64,000 nt of DNA from JAUVRX01 sp049664225. Its GTDB lineage: Bacteria > Acidobacteriota > Thermoanaerobaculia > Multivoradales > JAHEKO01. Position 1 is the first letter of the stretch. Every line of letters begins with the position of its first letter. The notes under the pieces were generated by a model. The model was not told the origin of the DNA and did not search any database. It saw nothing but the letters and a program-made list of their open reading frames with translations. The position numbers and the translations under genes are program-made. The stretch lies in contig JBATEX010000213.1 of assembly GCA_049664225.1 (NCBI GenBank), positions 1-64,000 on the forward strand, read 5' to 3'. Positions 25,536 to 35,479 of the stretch are shown here, piece after piece.

Positions 25536-27434
<1,899 letters not shown>

Positions 27435-27458
27435 GGCCAAGTCAATGAGAACAGTCTC

Positions 27459-27836
27459 GTGAGCGCCGGCACGATCGCTGTCTTCGGGGCCTCCCAGAAT
27501 CGCCGGAAGTTCGGCAACAAGTGCGTGCGCGCCTACCAGAGTGCCGGCTGGGAAGTCTTCCCTGTCAATCCTCACGAGGATGAGATCGAAGGCCTCGCCG
27601 TCTTCCGGTCGCTGAAGGACGTTCCGGTACCTTTGGACAGAATCAGTCTCTACCTTCCTCCGGCCGGAACACGGACACTCCTCGCCGAGTTGGCTGGGAT
27701 GAGTGGCACGCAGGTTTGGTTCAACCCAGGCTCGGCGGACCGCCAGGTTCTCGAAGAGGCATCCAGGGCCGGCATCGACGTGCGCGATGGTTGCTCCATT
27801 GTCGACATCGGGTTGTCCCCAGCCGACTTCCCCTGA
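27459..27836 (+). CDS. CoA-binding domain protein
   Basis: A 125-residue single CoA_binding_2 domain: a Rossmann start (IAVFGASQNRRKFGNKCVR), the conserved VFPVNPHEDEIEGL segment, and VWFNPGSADRQVLEEA with the asparagine-proline-glycine turn. Such proteins resemble the nucleotide-binding half of succinyl-CoA synthetase and bind CoA in a few structures; their role is unknown. The start is GTG. It lies 24 bases after selB and six bases before the secreted protein gene, so one transcript is likely. Confidence 0.8.
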   Translation: MSAGTIAVFGASQNRRKFGNKCVRAYQSAGWEVFPVNPHEDEIEGLAVFRSLKDVPVPLDRISLYLPPAGTRTLLAELAGMSGTQVWFNPGSADRQVLEEASRAGIDVRDGCSIVDIGLSPADFP

Positions 27837-27842
27837 ACTGCC

Positions 27843-28481
27843 GTGAAACACAGGCTCTTTCAAACTCGTTGCGCCGCAGCGGCACGTCGGCTGATGACCC
27901 TGACGTGGATCGGTGTGGCTCTGCTCGCTTCCCATACCGCTGCGGCACAAGAGGGTGGTCTGAAGCAGATTCTCGAGCTCCATGTCGCCCGCTATCCAGC
28001 GATGCAGCCGGAGGATCTCTACAAGCTCCTGCACCAGGCAGTCATGGGAAGCGAGCATGCGATCTCCAGCCGCGAAGCGGCGCGTCAGTGGCTAATCCGC
28101 GAGATCGAGACGTTGCAGCGCTACGCACCCGACTCCCTCGACGCAGCTCTGATCGAGCCCATCAGCCCGGACGGCCGATTGGTGCGAGTAAATCTACGCC
28201 CCTACCTCCGTATGGCTGGAGACCCCGAGCCTCTGCTGGAAGCCTTCTGGCTGACTGCCGAGCGCTTTGCGGGAGATTCCCGCACCCTGGATCTCTACTG
28301 TAAGCAAGCCGTCAATCTGGCACGAGAGGGCACCTTGCCATTCTCACCAGCTGTGCTCGAGACCCGATTCGCTGAGCTGAAACAGCAGGGGTATCCAGCT
28401 GTCCACCATTCGAAGCAGTACACCGCCGAGTATCAACCTGCCTATCGGGTCGTGCTCCGCGAGCTGTTGCCGAGAGTTTGA
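27843..28481 (+). CDS. Secreted protein, unknown family
   Basis: A 212-residue protein with a Sec signal peptide (basic start MKHRLFQTR, hydrophobic LMTLTWIGVALLASHTAAAQ, cleavage after AAA). The mature part is helical, with conserved-looking segments LYKLLHQAVMGSEHAI (about residues 60-75), RVNLRPYL and a C-terminal YPAVHHSKQYTAEYQPAYRVV. No known catalytic signature is recognised. The HHS-Y-x-Y pattern could be functional. It ends the selB-CoA-binding group; promoter signals of its own were not seen. Confidence 0.6.
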   Translation: MKHRLFQTRCAAAARRLMTLTWIGVALLASHTAAAQEGGLKQILELHVARYPAMQPEDLYKLLHQAVMGSEHAISSREAARQWLIREIETLQRYAPDSLDAALIEPISPDGRLVRVNLRPYLRMAGDPEPLLEAFWLTAERFAGDSRTLDLYCKQAVNLAREGTLPFSPAVLETRFAELKQQGYPAVHHSKQYTAEYQPAYRVVLRELLPRV

Positions 28482-28520
28482 GGCTTCTGGACCCTCCGAG
28501 GTCTGAAATCTCGACTCAAA

Positions 28521-28536
28521 CCACCCCAAAGGGTGG
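28521..28536. repeat. Hairpin CCACCC-N4-GGGTGG, copy 2
   Basis: The same 6-bp arms as at 20910-20925, here extended by one A-T pair, with loop CAAA. It lies 99 bases before the peroxidase start and 40 bases after the preceding stop codon. Confidence 0.55.
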
Positions 28537-28581
28537 TGTCACATAGCTGCGCCTCTGCAAAGCTAGATGGTTGTATTGATT

Positions 28582-28596
28582 CGTAGCGTCGCTACG
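28582..28596. promoter_or_regulatory. Palindromic operator candidate CGTAGCG-T-CGCTACG
   Basis: A perfect 15-base palindrome 39 bases upstream of the peroxidase ATG, where an operator or a leader hairpin would be expected. No regulator is encoded next to it. Confidence 0.45.
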
Positions 28597-28634
28597 CCGG
28601 TTTCCTGCAATTCGAGTTTTCGGGGAGGAGTTCC

Positions 28635-30050
28635 ATGCCCAACCTTCGACGTCTCTCGCTCATCGCGATCGTTCTCTGCCTGCTAGCCACTACCGGTTCG
28701 ACGACGCTCTGGGGCCAGGCCGCCAAGGGAGTCGCTCAAGCCGACGACTCTGCGTCGGAGACCAACAAGCTCTTTGCCCGTCTGCCGAAACCCGTAAGAG
28801 ACCGTGACTACTACGACAATGGTCGGCCAGACCCCCTGAAGGTCGAACTGGGGCGCCTGCTGTTCTTCGACAAGCTGCTCAGCGGCAACAGGAACATCTC
28901 TTGCGCCTCGTGTCATCATTCCCTGACAGACACGGGGGACGGTCTGTCGCTGCCTGTCGGTGAAGGCGGCCGGGGCTTGGGAATGACTCGCGATACGGGC
29001 TCGGGGCTGGACTCGATCCACGAGCGGGTACCTCGCAATGCGCCACCGGTCTTCAATCTCGGCGCTCGTGAGTTCCATCGAATGTTCCATGACGGACGGC
29101 TCGAGGTGGATCCCTCCCAACCTTCCGGTTTCATCTCTCCCGCCGGCGATGATTTTCCTCGAGGCCTCGACAACGTGCTGGCCGCCCAGGCCATGTTCCC
29201 TGTCACCTCTCCTACCGAGATGGCCGGCCAGGGCAACGAGAACGAGATCTCCCAGGCCGCAGCACTCGGTGACCTCCCACTCTTGTGGGAGCGCCTGGCG
29301 ATACGCCTCCGGGGCAACGACACCTATGTCGAGCTCTTCATTCAGACCTTCCCCGATATCAACGCCCGGGAGGACATCACGTACGTCCACGCCGCCAATG
29401 CCATCGGCGCCTTCGAGGCCTCGGCCTGGCGGGCAGACCAGAGCCCCTTCGACCGCTTTTTGAGAGGCGACCGACAGGCCATGAGCGTCAGGGCCCGCAG
29501 GGGAATGAACCTCTTTTACGGCAAGGCGGGCTGCGTCGCTTGCCACAACGGCTCCTTCCAGACCGATCACGAGTTCTACGCTGTCTGCATGCCCCAGATC
29601 GGTCCCGGCAAAGGGGATGGCGCCACCGGCCATGAGGACTTCGGGCGCGAGCAGGCCACCGGCAACGAGGCTGACCGCTTCAAGTTTCGAACCCCGACGC
29701 TACGCAACGTCGCATTGACCGGTCCCTGGGGCCATGTCGGGGCCTTCAACGATCTTCGCGACATGGTGATGCACCAGCTCGACACGGTCGAGTCGATGCA
29801 GAGCTACGACCGCTATCAGGTGGTGCTGCCCTATCGAGAGGACCTGGCCGCGATCGACTTCCAGGTACTGGACGACCCCGACCTGGTCGCCGACATCGTC
29901 GAGGCCAACGAGCTGAAGCCACGACGGCTGAGCAAGAAAGAGGTCGACCTACTGATGGAGTTCATGTACGCGCTGACCGATCCCAACAGCATCGACATTC
30001 GCCGGGACACGCCGATGGCCGTGCCCAGTGGGTTGCCTTTGGCGGACTGA
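28635..30050 (+). CDS. Di-haem cytochrome c peroxidase family protein (CcpA/MauG-like)
   Basis: A 471-residue exported protein with a Sec signal peptide (residues about 1-28). Two haem-c sites are present: CASCHH (about residue 94) and CVACHN (about residue 299). The FPVTSPTEMAGQGNENEI region between them and the RTPTLRNVALTGPWGHVGAF segment are typical of the bacterial cytochrome c peroxidase/MauG family. These reduce peroxide in the periplasm or oxidise protein side chains. A GGGGAGGAG site precedes the ATG. It appears monocistronic, with a 15-base palindrome upstream. Confidence 0.88.
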   Translation: MPNLRRLSLIAIVLCLLATTGSTTLWGQAAKGVAQADDSASETNKLFARLPKPVRDRDYYDNGRPDPLKVELGRLLFFDKLLSGNRNISCASCHHSLTDTGDGLSLPVGEGGRGLGMTRDTGSGLDSIHERVPRNAPPVFNLGAREFHRMFHDGRLEVDPSQPSGFISPAGDDFPRGLDNVLAAQAMFPVTSPTEMAGQGNENEISQAAALGDLPLLWERLAIRLRGNDTYVELFIQTFPDINAREDITYVHAANAIGAFEASAWRADQSPFDRFLRGDRQAMSVRARRGMNLFYGKAGCVACHNGSFQTDHEFYAVCMPQIGPGKGDGATGHEDFGREQATGNEADRFKFRTPTLRNVALTGPWGHVGAFNDLRDMVMHQLDTVESMQSYDRYQVVLPYREDLAAIDFQVLDDPDLVADIVEANELKPRRLSKKEVDLLMEFMYALTDPNSIDIRRDTPMAVPSGLPLAD

Positions 30051-30071
30051 CACAGAACAGCGGCAAGACCC

Positions 30072-30087
30072 CCACCCCTCCGGGTGG
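30072..30087. repeat. Hairpin CCACCC-N4-GGGTGG, copy 3
   Basis: Third copy of the hairpin, loop CTCC, 22 bases after the peroxidase stop and 124 bases before the ECF sigma factor start. Confidence 0.55.
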
Positions 30088-30210
30088 TGCGCTTTGGGGC
30101 CCTCTTTCTGTAGGGTGAGAGAGTCTGAAGGAACAGCCTGACCTGTCCGCCAATCTCGCTATGTGGGATCGGGCGATGCGTTGCTCCAGGCGCTCCTTGG
30201 GGACCAGAGC

Positions 30211-30942
30211 ATGAGCGGCAAGGTAGCCACGACGCAGTGGAGCCAGGTTCTCGCTGCCAGAGACGGTTCCGACACCGAGGCTCGGGCGGCCCTGGAGAGC
30301 CTCTGTCAGACCTACTGGCAGCCCCTCTACGCCTACATCCGCCACCAGGGCGCCAGTCCAGACGAAGCGAGTGATCTCACTCAGGGCTTTTTCGCGGAGC
30401 TGCTGGAGAAGGACTTCCTTAGCAGTGTCGACCCCTCGAAGGGCCGGTTCCGCTCCTTCCTACTGGCCTCGCTGCGACATTTCCTTTCCCATCAACGCGA
30501 TCAAGCCCGCACGCTCAAACGGGGCGGCGGCGCGCGCACCCTGTCGCTGGATACCGAGGTAGCCGAAGAGCGCTACTCGGGCGAGACCGCCATCGGGCGC
30601 TCCCCGGAAGAGGTCTTCGAGCGGCGCTGGGCAATGACCGTCCTCGACCGAGCCATGGATCAGCTTCGTAAGGTGTCGATGGCCGACGATGATCCAAATC
30701 AGTTCGAGCTTCTCCGCCAGTATCTGACGAGCGCTGAGCCTCACTCGCCCTACAAGCAGGTCGCTTATTCCCTGGGGATGAGTGAAGGGGCGGTCAAGAC
30801 AGCCGTTCACCGTCTGCGCAAGAGCTACGGTCAATGCCTGCGCTCCGAGATCGCGGAAGTCGTGAGCGATCCCACTGAAATCGATAACGAAGTCCGTCAT
30901 TTGCTGGCAGTCGTGCGGTCCCAGTCAGGCTCGAGGGAGTAA
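30211..30942 (+). CDS. ECF sigma factor, kinase-linked type
   Basis: A 243-residue ECF-type sigma factor. Region 2 spans about residues 25-100 (YWQPLYAYIRHQGASPDEASDLTQGFFAELL) and region 4 about 145-215 (YKQVAYSLGMSEGAVKTAVHRLRKSYG). The usual acidic DAED-type motif of region 2.2 is altered to EASDLTQ. In kinase-linked ECF groups this acidic patch is replaced and phosphorylation by a neighbouring Ser/Thr kinase supplies the charge; the Thr here is a candidate site, by inference. The kinase gene starts 81 bases downstream on the same strand. ATG 30211 is chosen over an upstream ATG because the conserved N-terminus starts there. Confidence 0.88.
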   Translation: MSGKVATTQWSQVLAARDGSDTEARAALESLCQTYWQPLYAYIRHQGASPDEASDLTQGFFAELLEKDFLSSVDPSKGRFRSFLLASLRHFLSHQRDQARTLKRGGGARTLSLDTEVAEERYSGETAIGRSPEEVFERRWAMTVLDRAMDQLRKVSMADDDPNQFELLRQYLTSAEPHSPYKQVAYSLGMSEGAVKTAVHRLRKSYGQCLRSEIAEVVSDPTEIDNEVRHLLAVVRSQSGSRE

Positions 30943-31023
30943 CCAGTAGGCCGAGATCCGTCTATTTCTCTCGATCCTGGTAACCGCGGAGGTCAGCCGT
31001 GGTTTGGGAGGGTCGGGAGGGAG

Positions 31024-31293
31024 ATGAACAAGTCCTCGGCGAAGTGCTCGGCCTGCAACACCCCGCTGTCGCGGGAAGGTGGCAGTGAAGGCCTGTGCCC
31101 GGGTTGCCTGCTAGAGCTCGCACTGGACGACACTTCATTCGAGGCCGAGGTTCTCCAAGATCCTGAAGAGGCCCCGACGCTTCAGTACTCGGGCTACACC
31201 TTCGAGGAAGGCCAGATTCAAGGGGAGCGCTACCGGGTCCGGTCCCTGCTGGGTCGGGGCGGGATGGTGAGGTTTGGCGGGCCTACGATCTGA
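31024..31293 (+). CDS. STAND/WD40 Ser/Thr kinase, fragment 1 (zinc ribbon, glycine loop)
   Basis: The first 80 or so codons of a large Ser/Thr kinase. An N-terminal zinc ribbon (CSACN and CPGC) is followed by YTFEEGQIQGERYRVRSLLGRGGM, the start of the ATP-binding glycine loop. After the codons for GRGGM the frame breaks: restoring one G near 31266 would give GMGEVWRAYDLKL and join directly to fragment 2. As sequenced, translation would stop after 89 residues. The GGGAGGG ribosome binding site and the position after the ECF gene support this as the true start of the whole 1473-residue protein. Confidence 0.8.
   Translation: MNKSSAKCSACNTPLSREGGSEGLCPGCLLELALDDTSFEAEVLQDPEEAPTLQYSGYTFEEGQIQGERYRVRSLLGRGGMVRFGGPTI
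31261..31270 (+). other. Frameshift site 1 in the kinase gene (-1)
   Basis: GGGATGGTGAGG reads GMVR; one extra G would restore GMGEV of the kinase glycine loop. It lies exactly at an invariant motif. Confidence 0.75.
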
Positions 31294-31334
31294 AGCTGCG
31301 CCAGGATGTTGCCCTCAAGGCGCTGCGCACCGAG

Positions 31335-33863
31335 TTGATCGAGGACACGGACGCCCTCGAGACGCTGCGCCAGGAGGTGCGCACGGCCCGCGAGGTGATC
31401 TCGCCCAACGTCTGCCGGGTCTTCGACCTCCAGGAGCTCGACGGGCAAGAGCTGGTGTCGATGGAGTACGTCGACGGCACCACACTGCAGGAGATTCTCA
31501 AGGAACGGTCTCCCCTCGATCTCGATGAGGCTCGAGAGATCGCCTCACAGTTTCTCGCCGGTCTAGAAGCGATCCACGAAGCCGGCCTCATCCACCGGGA
31601 TATCAAACCGGAAAACGTCATGGTCACCCGCACCGGCCGGGTGGTGGTTATGGACTTCGGCATCGCCAAAGGACTCGGCGATGGCAAAGGCGGCCTGATC
31701 GCTGGCACCCCAGCCTACATGTCACCTGAGCAGTCCCAGGGCGACGAGCTCGACACCCGGGCCGATGTCTTCTCAGCCGGGGTCGTCCTGGCGGAGATGG
31801 TGGTACCGGCTGGTGTCCGTTCTCTCGAGGACCGACAACGGGTCTGGGAGGCAATTCATCAAGAAGCACCCGAGATCGCGGAGACCCCCTGGTCGCGGGT
31901 CATAAGCCAGTGTATTGCGGCAGATCGGGAGGCGCGTTACACAACAGCGTCAGAGCTGGCGCGAGCCCTCGAAGAAGTAACACTGCGAGCTGTCGGCGAT
32001 GACACTGCCCGACCCTACCCCGGGCTCTCCGCTTTCCAGGAAGAGGATGCGGAGTACTTCTACGGCCGGGAGCTCGAGGTAGAGGCCCTGTGGAAGAAGC
32101 TGCGCCGGCCGCATCTGCTGGCCGTCATAGGACCGTCAGGAGCGGGCAAGAGCTCCTTCCTGCGCGCGGGCCTGCTGCCCACCCTGACCGACGGTTGGCG
32201 GGCTCTGATCGCCACCCCGGGCAACCGGCCCTTCTCCAATCTGGCCCAGGCTCTAGCACCGCAGCTGGGCGAGGCGCCCGGTGTCGCCAAACTACTGCAG
32301 CGCTTCGAAGAGCCCGACATCGCTATCGAGCTTTGCTCGCAATGGCGCCAGCAGTCCAAGCACAGCTTGATCATCCTGGATCAATTCGAGGAGCTCTTCA
32401 CCCAGAACCCGGAGGCCGTGCAAGCCTCCTTTGCCGAGCTTCTCGGACGCCTCCCCCTCGAAGCCGACCTCTTCGTGCTGCTCTCGATGCGGGATGACTT
32501 CGTAATGCACTGCCATCGCTTCGAGGCTTTGCGACCGATCTTCTCTGAGCTCTCACCTCTGGACCCCCCGCTGGGCTCAGCGCTCCGCCGCGCTCTAGTC
32601 GAGCCGGCCCTGCGGTGCGGCTACCGCTTCGAGGACGAGTCGATCGTCGAGGAGATGCTGAGCGAGGTCGAAGGCCAGCGGGGAGCGCTGCCCTTGCTCG
32701 CCTTCGCTGCGGCCCAGCTCTGGGAACGCCGAGATCGTGAGGAGGTTCTTGCGGTCTTCCCCGAAACCGAGGACGAGCCTTTTCGGGAGCCCTCCCAGGT
32801 CAAGCCCACTCCTACCCCACGGCCGCAAAGACCAGCGGCCAAACATGTCCTCATTTCCCTGATCGATGCCCGCCTCCTGACCTCCTACGAGGTCCCGGCG
32901 GACGAGGAGGGCAGTGAGCCCCATCACCGCATCGAGATCGTGCACGAGTCTCTGCTGGCTCGATGGCCGCGGCTCGTGCGGTGGCAAAGGCAGGATGCGG
33001 ACAGTGCGCAGATGCGTGACGAGCTGCGTCATCAGTCTCGACTCTGGGACGAGAAGAGTCGTCCGGAAGACATGCTCTGGACGGGCACGGCTTTCAAAGA
33101 GTACGAGATCTGGCGGGAGCGCTATCCTGGCGGGCTTACTCAAACTGAAGAGGCCTTCGGTACTGCCATGGTTCACCGAGCCGAGCGTCAGAAGCGGCGG
33201 CGGCGCAGGGTCATCACTGCTGTCTTCTGCGTGATGCTAGCTGTTCTCGGAGTCATCACCTACCTCCTGAGAGAGGCTGTGCTGGAACGTCGCAGAGCAG
33301 AGGCCGGCAAGCTCCTGGCCCTTGGCGAGGTCGAGCTCGACTCCTACCCGACGGCGACCCTGGCGTGGGCCACAAAGAGCCTCGAACTGGCGGACACTCC
33401 AGAGGGTCGGATGCTCGCCCTGCGGGCGCTGCAGAAAGGCCCACCCGCGACCGTGATGAGCGATGTAGGGGCCTGGAGGGTCGCCTTCAGCCCGACCGGT
33501 GGGTGGTTGGGGATCGGGGGGCCGGGGGCGGCTTACCTGCGTCCCCACGATGGTCGCCCCGCTGTCGATCTGGGCCCTTTCGAAGCCCCAGAGGTCGCCT
33601 TACAGCCACCACGTTTGGCGTTCGCCTCCGAAAGCTCGCTGATCACTGACCAGGATGGTCTGCTTCAGTGGTGGTCTATCCCAGACGGAGAGGAGCTCCG
33701 CAGAGAAAGAAGAGGAGGGGGGGCGACTCGACCTTGCCGGCCCGAACGGACACCTCAGCTTCACCCGGGAACAGGATCAGGACTCGGTTCGTTGGTGGCC
33801 CTTCGAGGATGGACCCTCGCGACTGCTGGGGCCGATGGAGGCCGTCTATACCAACCAGCGTGA
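31335..33863 (+). CDS. STAND/WD40 Ser/Thr kinase, fragment 2 (kinase, nSTAND, membrane segment)
   Basis: The central part of the kinase; coding sense really begins near 31267 (EVWRAYDLKLRQDVALKAL, with the ATP-binding lysine) and ends near 33717. It holds the catalytic loop HRDIKPEN, DFGIAKGL, the GTPAYMSPEQ activation segment, then an nSTAND1-type NTPase with Walker A GPSGAGKSS and Walker B LIILDQFEELF. Downstream is a transmembrane segment (VITAVFCVMLAVLGVITYLL, about 33208-33267) leading to the beta-propeller part. The last ~49 codons of this frame (RGGGATRPCRPER and on) are out of register. The protein would sense through its exported WD40 part and signal by phosphorylation, probably to the ECF sigma factor. 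Confidence 0.8.
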   Translation: MIEDTDALETLRQEVRTAREVISPNVCRVFDLQELDGQELVSMEYVDGTTLQEILKERSPLDLDEAREIASQFLAGLEAIHEAGLIHRDIKPENVMVTRTGRVVVMDFGIAKGLGDGKGGLIAGTPAYMSPEQSQGDELDTRADVFSAGVVLAEMVVPAGVRSLEDRQRVWEAIHQEAPEIAETPWSRVISQCIAADREARYTTASELARALEEVTLRAVGDDTARPYPGLSAFQEEDAEYFYGRELEVEALWKKLRRPHLLAVIGPSGAGKSSFLRAGLLPTLTDGWRALIATPGNRPFSNLAQALAPQLGEAPGVAKLLQRFEEPDIAIELCSQWRQQSKHSLIILDQFEELFTQNPEAVQASFAELLGRLPLEADLFVLLSMRDDFVMHCHRFEALRPIFSELSPLDPPLGSALRRALVEPALRCGYRFEDESIVEEMLSEVEGQRGALPLLAFAAAQLWERRDREEVLAVFPETEDEPFREPSQVKPTPTPRPQRPAAKHVLISLIDARLLTSYEVPADEEGSEPHHRIEIVHESLLARWPRLVRWQRQDADSAQMRDELRHQSRLWDEKSRPEDMLWTGTAFKEYEIWRERYPGGLTQTEEAFGTAMVHRAERQKRRRRRVITAVFCVMLAVLGVITYLLREAVLERRRAEAGKLLALGEVELDSYPTATLAWATKSLELADTPEGRMLALRALQKGPPATVMSDVGAWRVAFSPTGGWLGIGGPGAAYLRPHDGRPAVDLGPFEAPEVALQPPRLAFASESSLITDQDGLLQWWSIPDGEELRRERRGGGATRPCRPERTPQLHPGTGSGLGSLVALRGWTLATAGADGGRLYQPA

Positions 33864-35445
33864 GGGAAGACTTGCGTACCAGGTCTACTCCACTGTCGAA
33901 ATCGATGCAACGGGTTCCTGGTTGGCTTTTGGCCGAGAGAAGGCCGTCTACATGCGATCTCTCCAAGACTGGGGACAGGCACCGATTCGAGTAGGCGAGC
34001 ACGGGGCAAGGGTGGTCGAGGTCGCGTTCCACCCCGACAGCGAGCGCATCGCCGCCATCGACGAGTCGGCCGAGATTCGAATCTGGTCGACTGCCAGCCC
34101 ATCACCAAGAATGCTGCGATCGACTCAGGCAGACGAGGTCTACCTGATCCAATTCGATCCCGGCGGCAGGTGGCTGATTGGCCATGACGTAGTGGATGGC
34201 CGCCCGACCGTGCGCCTCTGGGACATGACGGCACCCCAGGGTGTCGAACCCCTGACCCTGCAGAGGAGCGACAGGATCTGGTCCCACCAGGTGGTAGTCC
34301 ATCCGACCCAGCCATGGCTGCTCACGGCGCACGGAGATGATGCCGGATTCTGGCCTCTATCGGGCCGGTACCCCTGGGTGCTTCGCGGACACAAAGAGCT
34401 TGTCAGGAAGGTGGCGTTTTCGCCGGACGGTGACTGGCTGATCTCTGCTGCCCACGAAGGGGTGCGCGCCTGGCCGCTCAAAGGACAGAACGGGGGAGCT
34501 TCGCGCATCCTGGTCGACAGGGAGCTGGGCGCCGGCCCCACCATCGACTTCCACCCCTCCGGTCGGTCTTTCGCGGTTGGACTGGAGGGAGGCACTGCCC
34601 TGATCGTGCCGCTCGAAGGAGGATCGATTCGGGAGTTTGGCAAATCAGACCCCTCGGTGTGGGGCACAGTCCTCGCGTTCAGCCCGAGCGGCAGGCTCCT
34701 GGCAACAATCCCTTCCAAGGACCCAAGAACGGACACCGGGTCACTAGTCCGGTTGTGGAACCTCGAGTCGGGTGAGGTTCAGGACCTCGGCCAGGTACCC
34801 GGAGAGTCCTCCCATCTGGAATTCACGGATGAGAACCACGTGATTTGGATTGGCTCTGGCGGTATGGGGCAAGAGGAGGGTGGTGGCGAAAGGGTGTTCG
34901 ATCTGGAAACCGGAGAAGTCACTGTTCTAGCAGAAGACGGTAGGGAGATGGCCAGAGCTGTCGGCGAGTCCGGCAAATTCGCGATCACCCTTGATTACGG
35001 TGATTCTTGGACCCACCTGTTCAGGAGAGATCTCGAGACTGGGGAATCCCGCCAGATCTTCTCCCATGGCGATGCGTTTGGTGGAGTCGCGATCGACCCA
35101 TCGGACCAATGGATGGCTACAGGGGACTACTTCGGAGTAGTGCGGGTCGGGCGCGTGAACGGCGAAGAGCCACACCTGCTCCTCGGCCACCGGGGAAGCG
35201 TCAGCGGGGTCGCCTTTTCCCCTGACGGTCAGTGGATTGCCACTGGAGGTGACGACGGGACGGTCCGGCTCTGGCCGACACCGGATCTTTCGAAGCCGCC
35301 TTTCCACACCCTGCCGCACGATGAGTTGATGGCAAAGCTCAAATCCCTCACCAACCTGCGCATCGTCGAGGATCCCGAATCCTCGAGCGGTTGGAAGACC
35401 GAATACGGCCCCTTTCCGGGCTGGCAGGAGGTGCCCGAGTGGTAG
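33655..35445 (+). CDS. STAND/WD40 Ser/Thr kinase, fragment 3 (WD40 propeller)
   Basis: The C-terminal part of the same kinase. Real coding sense starts near 33724 (GRLDLAGPNGHLSFT) after the second frame change in a seven-G run. It contains WD40 repeats, most clearly VEVAFHPDSERIAAIDESAEIRIW, VRKVAFSPDGDWLISAAHEGVRAW and VSGVAFSPDGQWIATGGDDGTVRLW. These would form one or two beta-propellers outside the cytoplasmic kinase domain. The two frame changes cancel, so the distal two thirds has no premature stop, which argues for a recent lesion or sequencing error. The TonB-dependent receptor gene starts 34 bases downstream. Confidence 0.8.
   Translation: MVCFSGGLSQTERSSAEKEEEGGRLDLAGPNGHLSFTREQDQDSVRWWPFEDGPSRLLGPMEAVYTNQREGRLAYQVYSTVEIDATGSWLAFGREKAVYMRSLQDWGQAPIRVGEHGARVVEVAFHPDSERIAAIDESAEIRIWSTASPSPRMLRSTQADEVYLIQFDPGGRWLIGHDVVDGRPTVRLWDMTAPQGVEPLTLQRSDRIWSHQVVVHPTQPWLLTAHGDDAGFWPLSGRYPWVLRGHKELVRKVAFSPDGDWLISAAHEGVRAWPLKGQNGGASRILVDRELGAGPTIDFHPSGRSFAVGLEGGTALIVPLEGGSIREFGKSDPSVWGTVLAFSPSGRLLATIPSKDPRTDTGSLVRLWNLESGEVQDLGQVPGESSHLEFTDENHVIWIGSGGMGQEEGGGERVFDLETGEVTVLAEDGREMARAVGESGKFAITLDYGDSWTHLFRRDLETGESRQIFSHGDAFGGVAIDPSDQWMATGDYFGVVRVGRVNGEEPHLLLGHRGSVSGVAFSPDGQWIATGGDDGTVRLWPTPDLSKPPFHTLPHDELMAKLKSLTNLRIVEDPESSSGWKTEYGPFPGWQEVPEW
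33717..33723 (+). other. Frameshift site 2 in the kinase gene (+1, seven-G run)
   Basis: A run of seven G after GAGGA shifts the frame by one. With six G the WD40 frame would continue. Such homopolymers are prone to replication slippage and to sequencing error. Confidence 0.75.
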
Positions 35446-35479
35446 GTGCAGGAGGGTCGACAATCGAGGAGGTGTCCAC

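Noticed and set aside
31266..31268. Programmed ribosomal frameshift in the kinase
   Set aside because: No slippery heptamer or downstream structure is evident at the first site; a lesion or error is simpler.
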